From: Dactylorhiza incarnata
Lineage: Eukaryota; Streptophyta; Magnoliopsida; Asparagales; Orchidaceae
DNA length: 64,000 nucleotides
Direction: 5' to 3'
Assembly (NCBI GenBank): GCA_033032865.1
Contig: JAWHQI010000028.1
Location: 6,839,001-6,903,000, forward strand
This document shows positions 11,881 to 21,225 of the stretch, in pieces. Position 1 is the stretch's first letter. Every line of letters begins with the position of its first letter. The notes below the pieces were generated by a model, which ran no database searches, was not told where the DNA came from, and saw only the letters and a list, made by a program, of their open reading frames with translations. The position numbers and the translations under genes were made by a program.

Positions 11881-12370
11881 AACTTTGAATGAACCGTATA
11901 TATTTATATACATTCATAATTTTTTTATAATAATAATAATATTATTATTATTTTATCAAAAAAATAACGAATGCCGAATCCAACGAAAATTCCGCCTTAG
12001 GTGAACGGCGGCGCTACGAATCCAACGGCGAAGTTGGAATCAAAATCCGACGTGCCATTTTCGAGATATGAATGGCGGGAGTTACGGCGAGCTTAAAATA
12101 TATACAAAACTTCTAAAATGCGTCGAGGCTCCAAAATGGCTCGGATCGCGACGAAACTTGATAGGCAAGTCTAAAATTAAATAATCTAATTTCCTAACGT
12201 AGAATTTTTCAATTCCGGGGCGTCGCAAACTTTGGTCGACTTGACCCAAATGGACGCGAAAACGCGCAAACGGCAACGCGCCGCTAACTCGACATTAAAA
12301 GTAACGCCCCAACGTCAAAAACATGCCATCACTGAATTAAACAAATACCGGAAAATTTAGGGGCGTTACA

Positions 12371-12375
12371 TATAC
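12371..12375. repeat. Target site duplication TATAC, right of solo LTR C
   Basis: Partner of 9608-9612. Confidence 0.92.
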
Positions 12376-12797
12376 CTCCTCCCCCTGCTCATGGGCCTTC
12401 ACGACTTGTGTAGAAGATAGAGGGGTACGAGGGATAGATCTAATACCTCCGACGGTGACCCAGGTGGTCCCGTAAGCCAGTAGCTCGATCCTCTTCGTCG
12501 CACAATCGATCTTGGAATGGTGGTAGTGCAACCACGACATGCCCAAAATCAGATCGTAATCCGGTAGCTTCAGGATCGATGCCCAGGACTCAAAGATCTT
12601 TCCCTCGATCTCAAGGTCCATGGTGCACTTGGCCGTGGTGCGCATCTCTGAACCGTCTGGAAGTCGCACCCTCCTTACTATGCCATCGACCCTTTGGATC
12701 CCCTCCAAGCCTACGAGGAAGTCCTCCGAGATAAAGGAGTGCGATGCACCCGTGTCAAACAACGTGTGTGCGGGTTTTCCGTTGACGAGCACAACAC
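12376..12797 (-). pseudogene. Element A aspartic protease
   Basis: The protease cleaves the polyprotein. The minus-strand frame reads VNGKPAHTLFDTGASHSFIS near its start, where DTG is the catalytic aspartate motif. It continues to DLILGMSWL, the second conserved block of retroviral-type aspartic proteases, and ends at the TATAC target site of solo LTR C. The pol frame resumes in the same phase on the other side at 9607. No stop lies in this segment itself. It is separated from gag by the candidate 80-bp intron. Confidence 0.88.
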
Positions 12798-12877
12798 CTA
12801 TGGGTTGTTATAAGGTTAAGCTACTACTAAAGTTAAGGGAATTTAAGAAGTTGTAGGTACATAATTAAAAAATATAC
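12798..12877 (-). other. Element A: candidate intron 2 between gag and protease (80 bp)
   Basis: The minus-strand segment starts GTATATTTTTTAATTATG after ATCGCAG and ends CAACCCATAG before GTGTTGTGCTCG. It is about 70 per cent AT, unlike the coding sequence on either side. Read through, it ends gag with a stop at 12843-12845. Removed, it joins EEVIAG to VVLVNGKPAH in frame (80 is 2 modulo 3, which is the observed frame change). An AT-rich insertion is the alternative. Confidence 0.55.
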
Positions 12878-13917
12878 CTGCGATGACTTCCTCGGGGTTC
12901 CTCGGCTGGGCGAGGTCCAATGCAAAAGCCTGCTCTGGCTGCCTATTCCTCTCATGAAATCTTCGGCCATGGCCACGTCCACCTCCACGGCCCTGGTGTG
13001 CTGGAGGTGCTGGAGGGGCTGTCGGAGTGACCGCTGGAGGGGTTGGTGGAGGTGGAGGGAAACGCCGCGGGCAATAGATCCTGATGTGCCCCGACTGGTT
13101 GCACTCAAAACAGACCACCGGGGGTCGTCCACGACCGTCTTCTCTCTCTGGCTCTATAGCTCGTAGTGGCTAAGGGGCCAACATCATCTGAGGCTGCTGC
13201 GCCGGTGCCTCAAAAGGACGAGGACGTCCTCCACCCCTCCTGGGCCTCATAGCTCTATCCTGCTGTCGGTCATTGCCACCCTCTCCATGATACATCATGT
13301 CCGCTGATCTCTTACCCTTGACCTGCTCTGACAACTGGTCTGCCTCAAACTTCTTCGCCACCTCTATAATCTGAGTCAGGGTGCCCTCTGATATGAACAG
13401 GAGAGCCTGCCTGAGAGGGGCCCTCAACCCCTTGTAGAACTTCTTCGCCAAGCCTCGATCATCCACAAACTGTGCCCCCGCGAACCTGTCCAAATGAGAG
13501 AACTCTCTCTGGTACTCGATCACTGAACGGGTCCCCTGAGTCAGGTGCAGAAATCTCTCCTCCAACGCATCCCTATCTGTAGCTGATACGAAGTGGTCCA
13601 GGAACACCGTGCTGAACTCATCCCAGGTAATCCCCGAGTAATCTCTGTCGCGGAAGGTGGAATCTGCCAGTGACTTCCACCACCTCTTCGCGTGGGCATC
13701 CAGTGCTGAAACTGCTAAGGATACAGCCTTGCTGACCGGGCAACTAATGCCTGCCAGCATCTCCTGAATGGTATCCAGCCACTCCTCCGTCTTCACCGCA
13801 TCCTCTGTCCCTCTATACACCAGTGGGGACAGACCCTTGAACGTGCTCAACCAATTCGACCCTGGGTTCGGCTGAGGTGCTGGGATCACCTGAGCCCGAA
13901 ATGCATCCAAGATCAGC
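12878..13917 (-). pseudogene. Element A gag (capsid and nucleocapsid), one internal stop
   Basis: Gag forms the virus-like particle and packages the RNA. The minus-strand frame shows the capsid block typical of plant Ty3/gypsy gag: FKGLSPLVYRGTEDAVKTEEWL, AKRWWKSL, WDEFSTVFLDHF, EYQREFSHLDRFA and FYKGLRAPLRQAL. A basic arginine-glycine region comes next (RPRRGGGRPRPF). After a TAG stop at 13170-13172 the same frame continues into the zinc knuckle CFECNQSGHIRIYC (C-X2-C-X4-H-X4-C) and a proline-rich tail. The frame is otherwise intact. It probably continues upstream into a short first exon through the candidate 78-bp intron. Confidence 0.88.
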
Positions 13918-13995
13918 CTGACACGAATATAAGAAGTTTTAGATGATTGACGAATCTAAATCATGCTTAAAGGACTTAGGAATGTGGTTTCATAC
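13918..13995 (-). other. Element A: candidate intron 1 (78 bp)
   Basis: The minus-strand segment starts GTATGAAACC after GCCCAT and ends TTCGTGTCAG before GCTGATCTTGG. It is AT-rich and contains an in-frame TAG. A leader exon beginning with ATG at 14090-14088 and the gag ORF are in the same frame across it. That first exon holds two in-frame TAG codons of its own, so support is weaker than for the 80-bp segment. Confidence 0.35.
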
Positions 13996-14106
13996 ATGGG
14001 CACACCACTGCTTCCGCTGCGTAGTTTGTCCCCAAACTACACTCGTGCGGAGGTGGCCCAAGTGGTTGTGGACTAATTGCTCGTACCCATGATGGTTCGT
14101 TGCGAG

Positions 14107-14115
14107 CTGATACCA
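14107..14115 (-). other. Element A primer-binding site (tRNA-iMet type)
   Basis: Minus-strand TGGTATCAG begins two bases after the 5' LTR end. It matches the first nine bases of the initiator tRNA-Met PBS, after which the match is lost. Confidence 0.7.
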
Positions 14116-14117
14116 TT

Positions 14118-14803
14118 TGTAAGATCCCTTCCCCGCTCCCGGGGCCAAGCGGACCTTATGCCCAGAACCGACGCATTGCGGTGACTTCCAACACACGGGT
14201 TGGGCTACACCATGCAACGTCGACCCTGCCAGCTACGATCATAGTGCGAGCAATAGTAAAAGTGAGTACAAACTAAATAAAAGGAGTCCACAAATCACAT
14301 TCCAATATATATCAAAAGCTAATCAAACGATATATATATATAAGTCCGAGCATGAAAATAGGAAGTACATAAATGAAAGGGCTTAAGCCCGGTACATCAT
14401 GAAACAAATCTGTCACATCTCACATCCTCTCTACATGCGGAAGCTATCTCAACATCACTCATCACTATCCCTCAAACTGTAATCCACCTGATGTCTCGTG
14501 GCCGCTACCCGCTGCGTCGCTGGCTGCTCAGGTCCTGCCCTCATCTCCTGCGGCGCGTGCGACAGCTCCGTCTCCTCGGAACCCTAGATTGTTTTTCGTC
14601 CCCAATGCAAACCGTCAGTCAAAAATGACCGAGCTCGCTAGGTCCCCTCCTCCTCCTACGACTCCTAGGTACCGCACGGGAGGAAGAAGCGGGTGACGAG
14701 CAAGGAACACGCAGGTGACAGGGAAAGTAAACTAGTATATACACAAATTCTAAGCTACACAAGTGTAAAAGGGGCTAATCTAATCATGTATAAGTAGGAG
14801 TAT
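14118..14803 (-). repeat. Element A 5' LTR, left part (split by D1)
   Basis: It begins TGTAAGATCC, like position 471, and runs parallel to 471-1160 until D1 interrupts it after AGTAT. The LTR continues at 21226. Confidence 0.93.
14799..14803. repeat. Target site duplication AGTAT, left of D1
   Basis: AGTAT is repeated at 21226-21230. The uninterrupted site carried a short tandem duplication of AAG(T/C)AGGAGTAT that the left LTR lacks. Confidence 0.85.
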
Positions 14804-15053
14804 TGATGGCGCAAATCTCACACACCGCTATAGGCGGTAGCTCGACTGCGACATGAAACGGCAGTGTACCGATCGTTCAAGTAATATAAAACGAGGAGTA
14901 ATCCCCGAGTATCGAATCTCGGAAGGAACACAGTAAGGTGGAGTTGGCTATTGAGGAAGGACTTGAGATCGAAGTCCTTTAGGTCGGAAGGATTGCGGGA
15001 GGCTTGGTTTGGATTGTGGAAAATAAAGTAAAATAGCTACGACTACTCCTATG

Positions 15054-15265
15054 CAGGCCTTGAGCGCACTGCTTCGCCTGGCGGATGGAAACTAGACAGG
15101 CCTTGAGCGCACTGCTTCACTAGGCGGATGGGCGAGTAGGCTAGCGGAAGAGGTGAATAAGTGCGGAATCGAACTATGCAGGCCTTGAGCGCACTGCTTC
15201 GTAAGGCGAATGGATTACACGGGCCGCTATGCCACGCTTCGCTAGGCAGATGGAAGAGTAGGCTT
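15054..15265. repeat. AGGCCTTGAGCGC repeats in the D1 LTR
   Basis: Three full and one partial copy contain CAGGCCTTGAGCGCACTGCT and then a GGCGGATGG or GGCGAATGG motif. The same set is in the right LTR (19862-20075) and, in fewer copies, in the D2 LTRs (35390-35520). They lie in the presumed R-U5 part. Confidence 0.75.
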
Positions 15266-15896
15266 GCGGATGGAGTGGGTCACACCGGCGGAATGAGGGT
15301 CGCAAGCACCTCGTCAACAAGCACGCCACTAGCAATTGCTAGTGCGGCACAACACAACCAACAATCCACACCACAAGGCACACCTCAAAATGATAAGCAG
15401 AAATACCCAAATCACATAGACATAATCAAGTATAAATGCTAATAATCAAAACACACTTCATCAAACATATAAGAGATCCAACTACACTATCAACTACAAG
15501 AGGAGGTGAGTGTGCGAAATCGACCGACTCCGAAGTCTTGTTAAGGATTCACGGAAGGAATCGCCGGGTCGTCAATCCGCGTCCAAGCTCGGTCCTCAAC
15601 TACGTCCGGGGTAGAGAAGGTTGTCACTACCTTCCAATGGACCCGTCTTCTTCGTGTCACGAACCTGAGGAATGATCACAAGCTGCTCCAATCTTGAAGA
15701 AGAAGGCTAGGTTGACTCCCTTCTTGAAGCCCAAGGATGAAGGAGGAGGCCAAGAGGAAGCTCCGGCGACGATTTGGCGTTGAAAGCTTGCCCGGAGATC
15801 CTCCCTAAGGTGGGCGGTGCTGGAGGAGGCAAAACTCCCCGAACTAGGCGGAAAACGGCGGTCTGGAGGCGATCCTCTACCTAAAATCGCGTCTTT

Positions 15897-15906
15897 CTAT
15901 TTATAG
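15897..15906 (-). promoter_or_regulatory. TATA box of the D1 left LTR
   Basis: Minus-strand CTATAAATAG lies about 510 bp into the LTR, immediately downstream of the palindrome row. It is conserved at 20707-20716 in the right LTR and, in similar form, in the D2 LTRs. Confidence 0.7.
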
Positions 15907-15929
15907 ACGGAGCAGAAAAAACAACACGC

Positions 15930-16170
15930 ACGGTCAACGGTGCACGACCAATGGTCATGCGCGAAGAAATGCCTCTGATCGTGCGCGAAGAACCTGTAGC
16001 ATAGCCAGATCTGCACAAAATCGCACGGTCAGTGGCGCACGACCAATGGTCGTGCGCGAAGAAGGCCAATGATCGTGCGCTGTCACTCAATCAGGGCTCA
16101 ATCAGGGACGGGAATTAACGCACGACCAGTGGTCGTGCGCCTGGTCGTGCGAGAAATAATACGCACGACC
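15930..16170. promoter_or_regulatory. Row of GCGCACGACCA palindromes in D1 U3
   Basis: Three inverted repeats of GCGCACGACCA around a single central base lie near 15941-15963 (one mismatch), 16035-16057 (perfect) and 16119-16140. Half copies (GATCGTGCGC, CTGGTCGTGC) lie between them. They sit directly upstream of the TATA box on the element strand. Candidate regulator-binding sites or RNA/DNA hairpins. Confidence 0.65.
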
Positions 16171-16416
16171 AGTGGCTTTTTCGACCGAAAATCCCCTAGA
16201 ACCCATCCCGAGTGTCGCACAACCCTTAGACCTGCATGAAAATATACTAGACCACAGAAATACATGAAATCACACCAAGATGGGCATAAATGTGCACTAA
16301 GCAATGAAATGGGCAACGTGATCAAATAGAATTGAATATAGACCTAAAGTGAAGTGCAAAGACTAGATTATCGGCCCAAATGAGTCCGAAAATATGTATA
16401 TAATTGGGACTCATCA

Positions 16417-18148
16417 CACCCCCAGACTTACCTGTTTGCGCGTCCCGAGCAAACAAAATCTAAGCAGACGGAGAAAAACAAATAGCTAATAGAGAAATTG
16501 CGACACAGAGTACCATGCGAAGTCGCGTGCTCGCACGCATAAAAATATAACAGAGGAAATTTCTAAGTATGCATAACAGTTTGTACTTTTCTAAAATGCG
16601 TATAAAAAATTTATTACTACTCAAAGATAGAATCACGGTGAATCATCCGGTCACGCGTAGGGAGAAAATAAACTAATCGCTAAGGTGAGCATTGCCAAAG
16701 ATCGGGGCTCAGGACAACCTCCAAAGGAATCCACCAATGTTAGTGACCATAGGCTTGCCTGTTTGCACTCTCTCCACGGCACTGGTTTGGCTCACTCACG
16801 AATCAGTAGGACTTTAGGTGAAGATGGGGCTTGGGTTTCAGTGAGGTAAACAAGGATAAACATGGAGGCTACGCACCAAACCCAAATGAGCTAGCATAAA
16901 AGAATTAATCTATCCGCTAACCCAAATATATGCGAGTACACCACACCCCCAGACTTTATTTTTTTATAATGGGTGTGTGCACTGCCCACTCCCAAATACA
17001 AATCAAAAATTATTTTCAATTAAACTTTTTCTTTCTATATCCATTTTTTTCAATTTTCTTTTTTTCTTTTCATTTTTCACAACATAATCAGCAGATTAAA
17101 CATTGAAGCACATCCACATTTTCACAAAAATATTCACCACATCAACACCCTGAATGAATATATAAAATACTAAAGCTCGACTTGGGTGCGCGACTAGGAT
17201 CGACTATGAGGCTTTGGTGAAATAATGGTGGAGCTGAATCAAAAGAAGGGGTAGGCACAACGGGGCTACCGAGGATAAGACATTAGGATCGGTACAAAGC
17301 TCAACCGGGCCAAAATAAGGGCCTACATCACGTTCGTGCACTGAACTAACCTATACCCATGCTTCGAGAATAGCTTGGGGCAAGTTCTTAGCCAACGAAA
17401 AAGACTATCCGTCCTCCCGACTCGAGCAATGCAAACCTAATGCCCGGCTACACACATCCCTAAGCTACCGTTTGATTCACACCGAATTCACCATTTTTGA
17501 GTAGAATAAACAGTATTGACGCAAATAGAAAAATATAAAACTATAAGCATACAGAAAAATTAAATCTACTCAAATTTCTACATGAAACGAGAGCACTCGA
17601 CTAGGACACTGCAGGAGTCAACATTTTACTCCGTTTCACAATCCTAAGCCAGCACGATGATTTGCCCGAATCTTGCTCAAGAAATGAGTTTAACTCGCGG
17701 CACGCACACAGCTAAGCACGCGCTCAAGTGGGTGCAAGTGGTGTGTGATGCAATGATCTAAACAAAATAAATCAATAAAAGCATCTAGTATGCATATGCA
17801 GTGTGCACGTGAGCGGGTAAACACAACTACTCTCCCCCAGATTTAAACTATGCATTAAGATATTCTAAAACAAAGTTAGGGGAAGAGGGTACCCAATGCT
17901 CAGCAAGTGAGCATACCAGAAGACGCGTGTAGAACAAGGCCAAGCCGCACCTCCGCCATACGAAGAATCGCGACCACCGCCTTCCATAGGAATGACCTGC
18001 AGGGGTGAGCTCCGCAAAACAAAAGCAAAAATACACTAAAAACAAAGACTGAAATTAAGATGGACATGGAAAATAAAATGCAGAAAAGATAAGATAACTA
18101 CTGGGGTTATTGTCATCCCAGCACGACTTATTCAGGTTTTGTACAGTT
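16417..18148 (-). other. D1 3' non-coding internal region with PPT
   Basis: No gene is seen. The minus-strand purine stretch AAGTCTGGGGGTGTG abuts the 3' LTR (16417-16431) and is the likely polypurine tract. Similar AGTCTGGGGG motifs recur near 16945 and 17833. A long pyrimidine tract on the plus strand (about 17024-17093), purine on the element strand, lies in between. The same layout is seen in D2. Confidence 0.7.
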
Positions 18149-19395
18149 CTAGCTAATGGGCCTATGAAAAGAAAAATGAACAGGTAACTGTTCCATCATC
18201 CGTTTCGGTAACGGGTACCGATACGGCGATAAAACAGTTACCCCTCTACCTGTATAATAATACCTGCTCAGCACAGGTAGAGGAAATAGGAAATAAGAGG
18301 AGGAGGAGGCCTGGTCCTCACTCATCTCACCATAAAATAAATCCTTGCCTAGCAAGGTTTCGTCTTCAGGGCGACAACAGGAGGAAAAGGCAATGAATAA
18401 GGCTTCCTCTATGGAGGGGGGTCAACCTCCTCACATGAGAGGCTACACTCATCATTGACTTGAGCAGAATGCACCAAGTCCTCCTGAAATACCTGCGAAG
18501 ACTCAACCTGTACAGGCTCAGATATAGAAGAAAGGGGGTCAAGAAATAAAAGAGAAGAAGAACATAAATAATCAGAAATCGGGGGAGTGGTCCCGGTCTC
18601 ACTCCCATTAGATTGGGAAAGTAAAATAATGTCAGCATCATCGACAATGCTGCAGGGCTCGGTAGGATCATCAGTGACCTCCTTCACGATTTGGACTTCC
18701 TCCACCGGTGCTGAGGTAGAATCCTCATCACCTTGGAAAATATCCTCCTCCATAGGAATAGGCACAACACATAAATCACCTGCCTTATCCTGCGAAACAT
18801 CCTCAATAATGTCGTCAGAGACAAATGTAGTAGAATGCACAACAGGGGGAGGAATAGTGCTTGGATAAAAGTCAAGCACTGGTTCCTCACAAAGAATCAA
18901 ATCTACGCTAGGAGATGGATTTACAGGGGAGATGGGCTCAGTCATGTCAGTGCCCAGATCAGCCACACATCTGGTGACAGTGTCCACATCATTCCCTTCA
19001 AAACTTAAAGGTGATATAGGCACATAGCCAGATGTTGAAGGTGTGCTGCCAGAAGTAGGAGTCGGGGCGATCCGGATATCCGGCTCGTCATCCTCGTCCA
19101 ATTGGCGAAGATACTCGGCACAATCCTTCAGGGCATGATCCATGCTCTGACAAAACAAGCACTGCCTAACGGTCCTCATTGGCACAGTGGGTGCTGAAGC
19201 CGAAAAGAGGTATGAAGGTAAAGGTGTGGCAGAATAGCCATAAGACCTTCGCGCACCATATGGAGTACCAGACGAAGTCGATGCTCCATATGTTGGGCTG
19301 GGAGTGCTAGGGCTACTATCTCCCTTTGGACATCTATCACTAGCATGAGAGATATCTCCACAAAAACGGCAACGGATATTGAATAAAGACCACAT
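18149..19395 (-). pseudogene. D1 zinc-knuckle ORF, frameshifted
   Basis: The minus-strand ORF starts at MWSLFN (19395), which lines up with the D2 start MWAHLN. It has two CCHC knuckles, CRFCGDISHASDRC and CLFCQSMDHALKDC, both C-X2-C-X4-H-X4-C. A long acidic, serine- and proline-rich region follows, with blocks shared with D2 (LRQLDEDDEPDIRI, LDFYPSTIP, VVPIPMEED). One base is missing near 18415 relative to D2, which ends the frame at 18409. The rest (EDQASSSSYFLFPLPV to HFSFHRPIS) continues in another frame to 18149. No capsid, protease or polymerase domain is seen. Gag-derived nucleocapsid is the best guess. Confidence 0.8.
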
Positions 19396-19590
19396 AGTGT
19401 GAAGATACAATGATTCAAAGTAAAAATACTATTGTGCAAAATGCTACACCCAACAATAATTTACTAAGCAACCTAATATAGGACAGGAAAAAGGAATAAC
19501 AAGAAATCAAATAAAGAAAGGATGCAATACACAAAGGGAAGGGCTTCTCGCTCAGATTCTCCCTCTCCAGAAAACTCACACGTCTGTGTT

Positions 19591-19607
19591 CCCCGGCAAC
19601 GGCGCCA
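19591..19607 (-). other. D1 primer-binding site (tRNA-Asp)
   Basis: Minus-strand TGGCGCCGTTGCCGGGG lies six bases inside the 5' LTR and is complementary to the 3' end of plant tRNA-Asp. Confidence 0.88.
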
Positions 19608-19613
19608 AAAACT

Positions 19614-21225
19614 TGATGGCGCAAATCTCACACACCGCTATAGGCGGTAGCTCGACTGCGACACGAAACGGCAGTGTACCGATCGTTCAAGTAATATAAA
19701 ACGAGGAGTAATCCCCGAGTATCGAATCTCGGAAGGAACACAGTAAGGTGGAGTTGACTATTGAGGAAGGACTTGAGATCGAAGTCCTTTAGGTCGAAAG
19801 GATTGCGGGAGGCTTGGTTTGGATTATGGAAAATAAAGTAAAATAGCTACGACTACTCCTATGCAGGCCTTGAGCGCACTGCTTCGCCGGGCGGATGGAA
19901 ACTAGGCAGGCCTTGAGCGCGCTGCTTCACTAGGCGGATGGGCGAGTAGGCTAGCGGATGAGGTGAATAAGTGCGGAATCGAACTATGCAGGCCTTGAGC
20001 GCACTGCTTCGTAAGGCGAATGGATTACACGGGCCGCTATGCCACGCTTCGCTAGGCGGATGGAAGAGTAGGCTTGCGGATGGAGTGGGTCACACCGGCG
20101 GAATGAGGGTCGCAAGCACCTCGTCAACAAGCACGCCACTAGCAATTGCTAGTGCGGCACAACACAACCAACAATCCACACCACAAGGCACACCTCAAAA
20201 TGATAAGCAGAAATACCCAAATCACATAGACATAATCAAGTATAAATGCTAATAATCAAAACACACTTCATCAAACATATAAGAGATCCAACTACACTAT
20301 CAACTACAAGAGGAGGTGAGTGTGCGAAATCGACCGACTCCGAAGTCTTGTTAAGGATTCACGGAAGGAATCGCCGGGTTGTCAATCCGCGTCCAAGCTC
20401 GGTCCTCAACTGTGTCCGGGGTAGAGAAGGCTGTCACTACCTTCCAATGGACCCGTCTTCTTCGTGTCACGAACCGGAGGAATGATCACAAGCTGCTCCA
20501 ATCTTGAAGAAGAAGGCTAGGTTGACTCCCTTCTTGAAGCCCAAGGACGAAGAAGGAGGCCAAGAGGAAGCTCCCGCGACGATTTGGTGTTGAAAGCTTG
20601 CCCGGAGATCATCCCTAAGGTGGGCGGTGCTGGAGGAGGCGAAACTCCCCGAACTAGGCGGAAAACGGCAGTCTGGAGGCGATCCTCTACCTAAAATCGC
20701 GTCTTTCTATTTATAGACGGAGCAGAAAAAACAACACGCACGGTCAACGACGCACGACCAATGGTCGTGCGCGAAGAAATGCCTCTGATCGTACGCGAAG
20801 AACCTGTAGCATAGCCAGATATGCACAAAATCGCACGGTCAGTGGCGCACGACCAATGGTCGTGCACGAAGAAGGCCAATGATCGTGCGCTGTCACTCAA
20901 TCAGGGCTCAATCAGGGACGGGAATTAACGCACGACCAGTGGTCGTGCGCCTGGTCGTGCGAGAAGAAATACGCACGACCAGTGCTTTTTCGACCGAAAA
21001 TCCCCTAGAACCCATCCCGAGTGTCGCACAACCCTTGGACATGCATGAAAATATACTAGACCACAGAAATACATGAAATCACACCAAGATGGGCATAAAT
21101 GTGCACTAAGCAATGAAATTGGCAACGTGATCAAATAGAATTGAATATAGGCCTAAAGTGAAGTGCAAAGACTAGATAATCGGCCCAAATGAGTCCGAAA
21201 ATATGTATATAATTGGGACTCATCA
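19614..21225 (-). repeat. D1 5' LTR (right)
   Basis: It has the same ends as 14804-16416. TATA at 20707-20716; palindrome row about 20740-20985. Confidence 0.94.

Larger units (their letters stand above)
9613..12370. mobile_element. Solo LTR C (2758 bp) inserted in element A pol
   Basis: It begins TGTCACAACCCGCATTTTCC and ends GGGGCGTTACA, with a perfect TATAC duplication. It has no internal coding sequence. Its termini and length match the LTRs of element B (TGTCACAACCCGTATTTTCC, GGGGCGTTACA, 2715 bp), so it is a diverged member of the same or a related family. One LTR flanked by a target duplication is the expected product of LTR-LTR recombination. It contains 65-bp tandem repeats, a TCGACGCA minisatellite, AT and AAT microsatellites and no gene. 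Confidence 0.93.
14804..16416 (-). repeat. D1 3' LTR (left)
   Basis: It begins TGATGGCGCAAATCTC and ends GGGACTCATCA; on the element strand this reads TGATGAGTCCC...GCGCCATCA. It contains four imperfect units with AGGCCTTGAGCGC(A/G)CTGCTTC near 15055-15210, a TATA box and a palindrome row (15930-16170). Confidence 0.94.
14804..21225 (-). mobile_element. D1: non-autonomous LTR retrotransposon of the D family
   Basis: Two LTRs of 1613 and 1612 bp flank a 3197-bp internal region with a tRNA-Asp PBS, one zinc-knuckle ORF and a PPT. A 5-bp AGTAT duplication flanks it. No protease, RT or integrase is present. By eye the LTRs differ at roughly thirty-odd positions (about 2 per cent), so it is clearly older than D2. 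The tRNA-Asp PBS is typical of Athila and some Tat-group gypsy elements, which hints at that ancestry. Confidence 0.92.

Noticed and set aside
11400..11917. Overlapping open frames around the AT and TCGACGCA repeats
   Set aside because: Low-complexity translations of microsatellite and minisatellite DNA.
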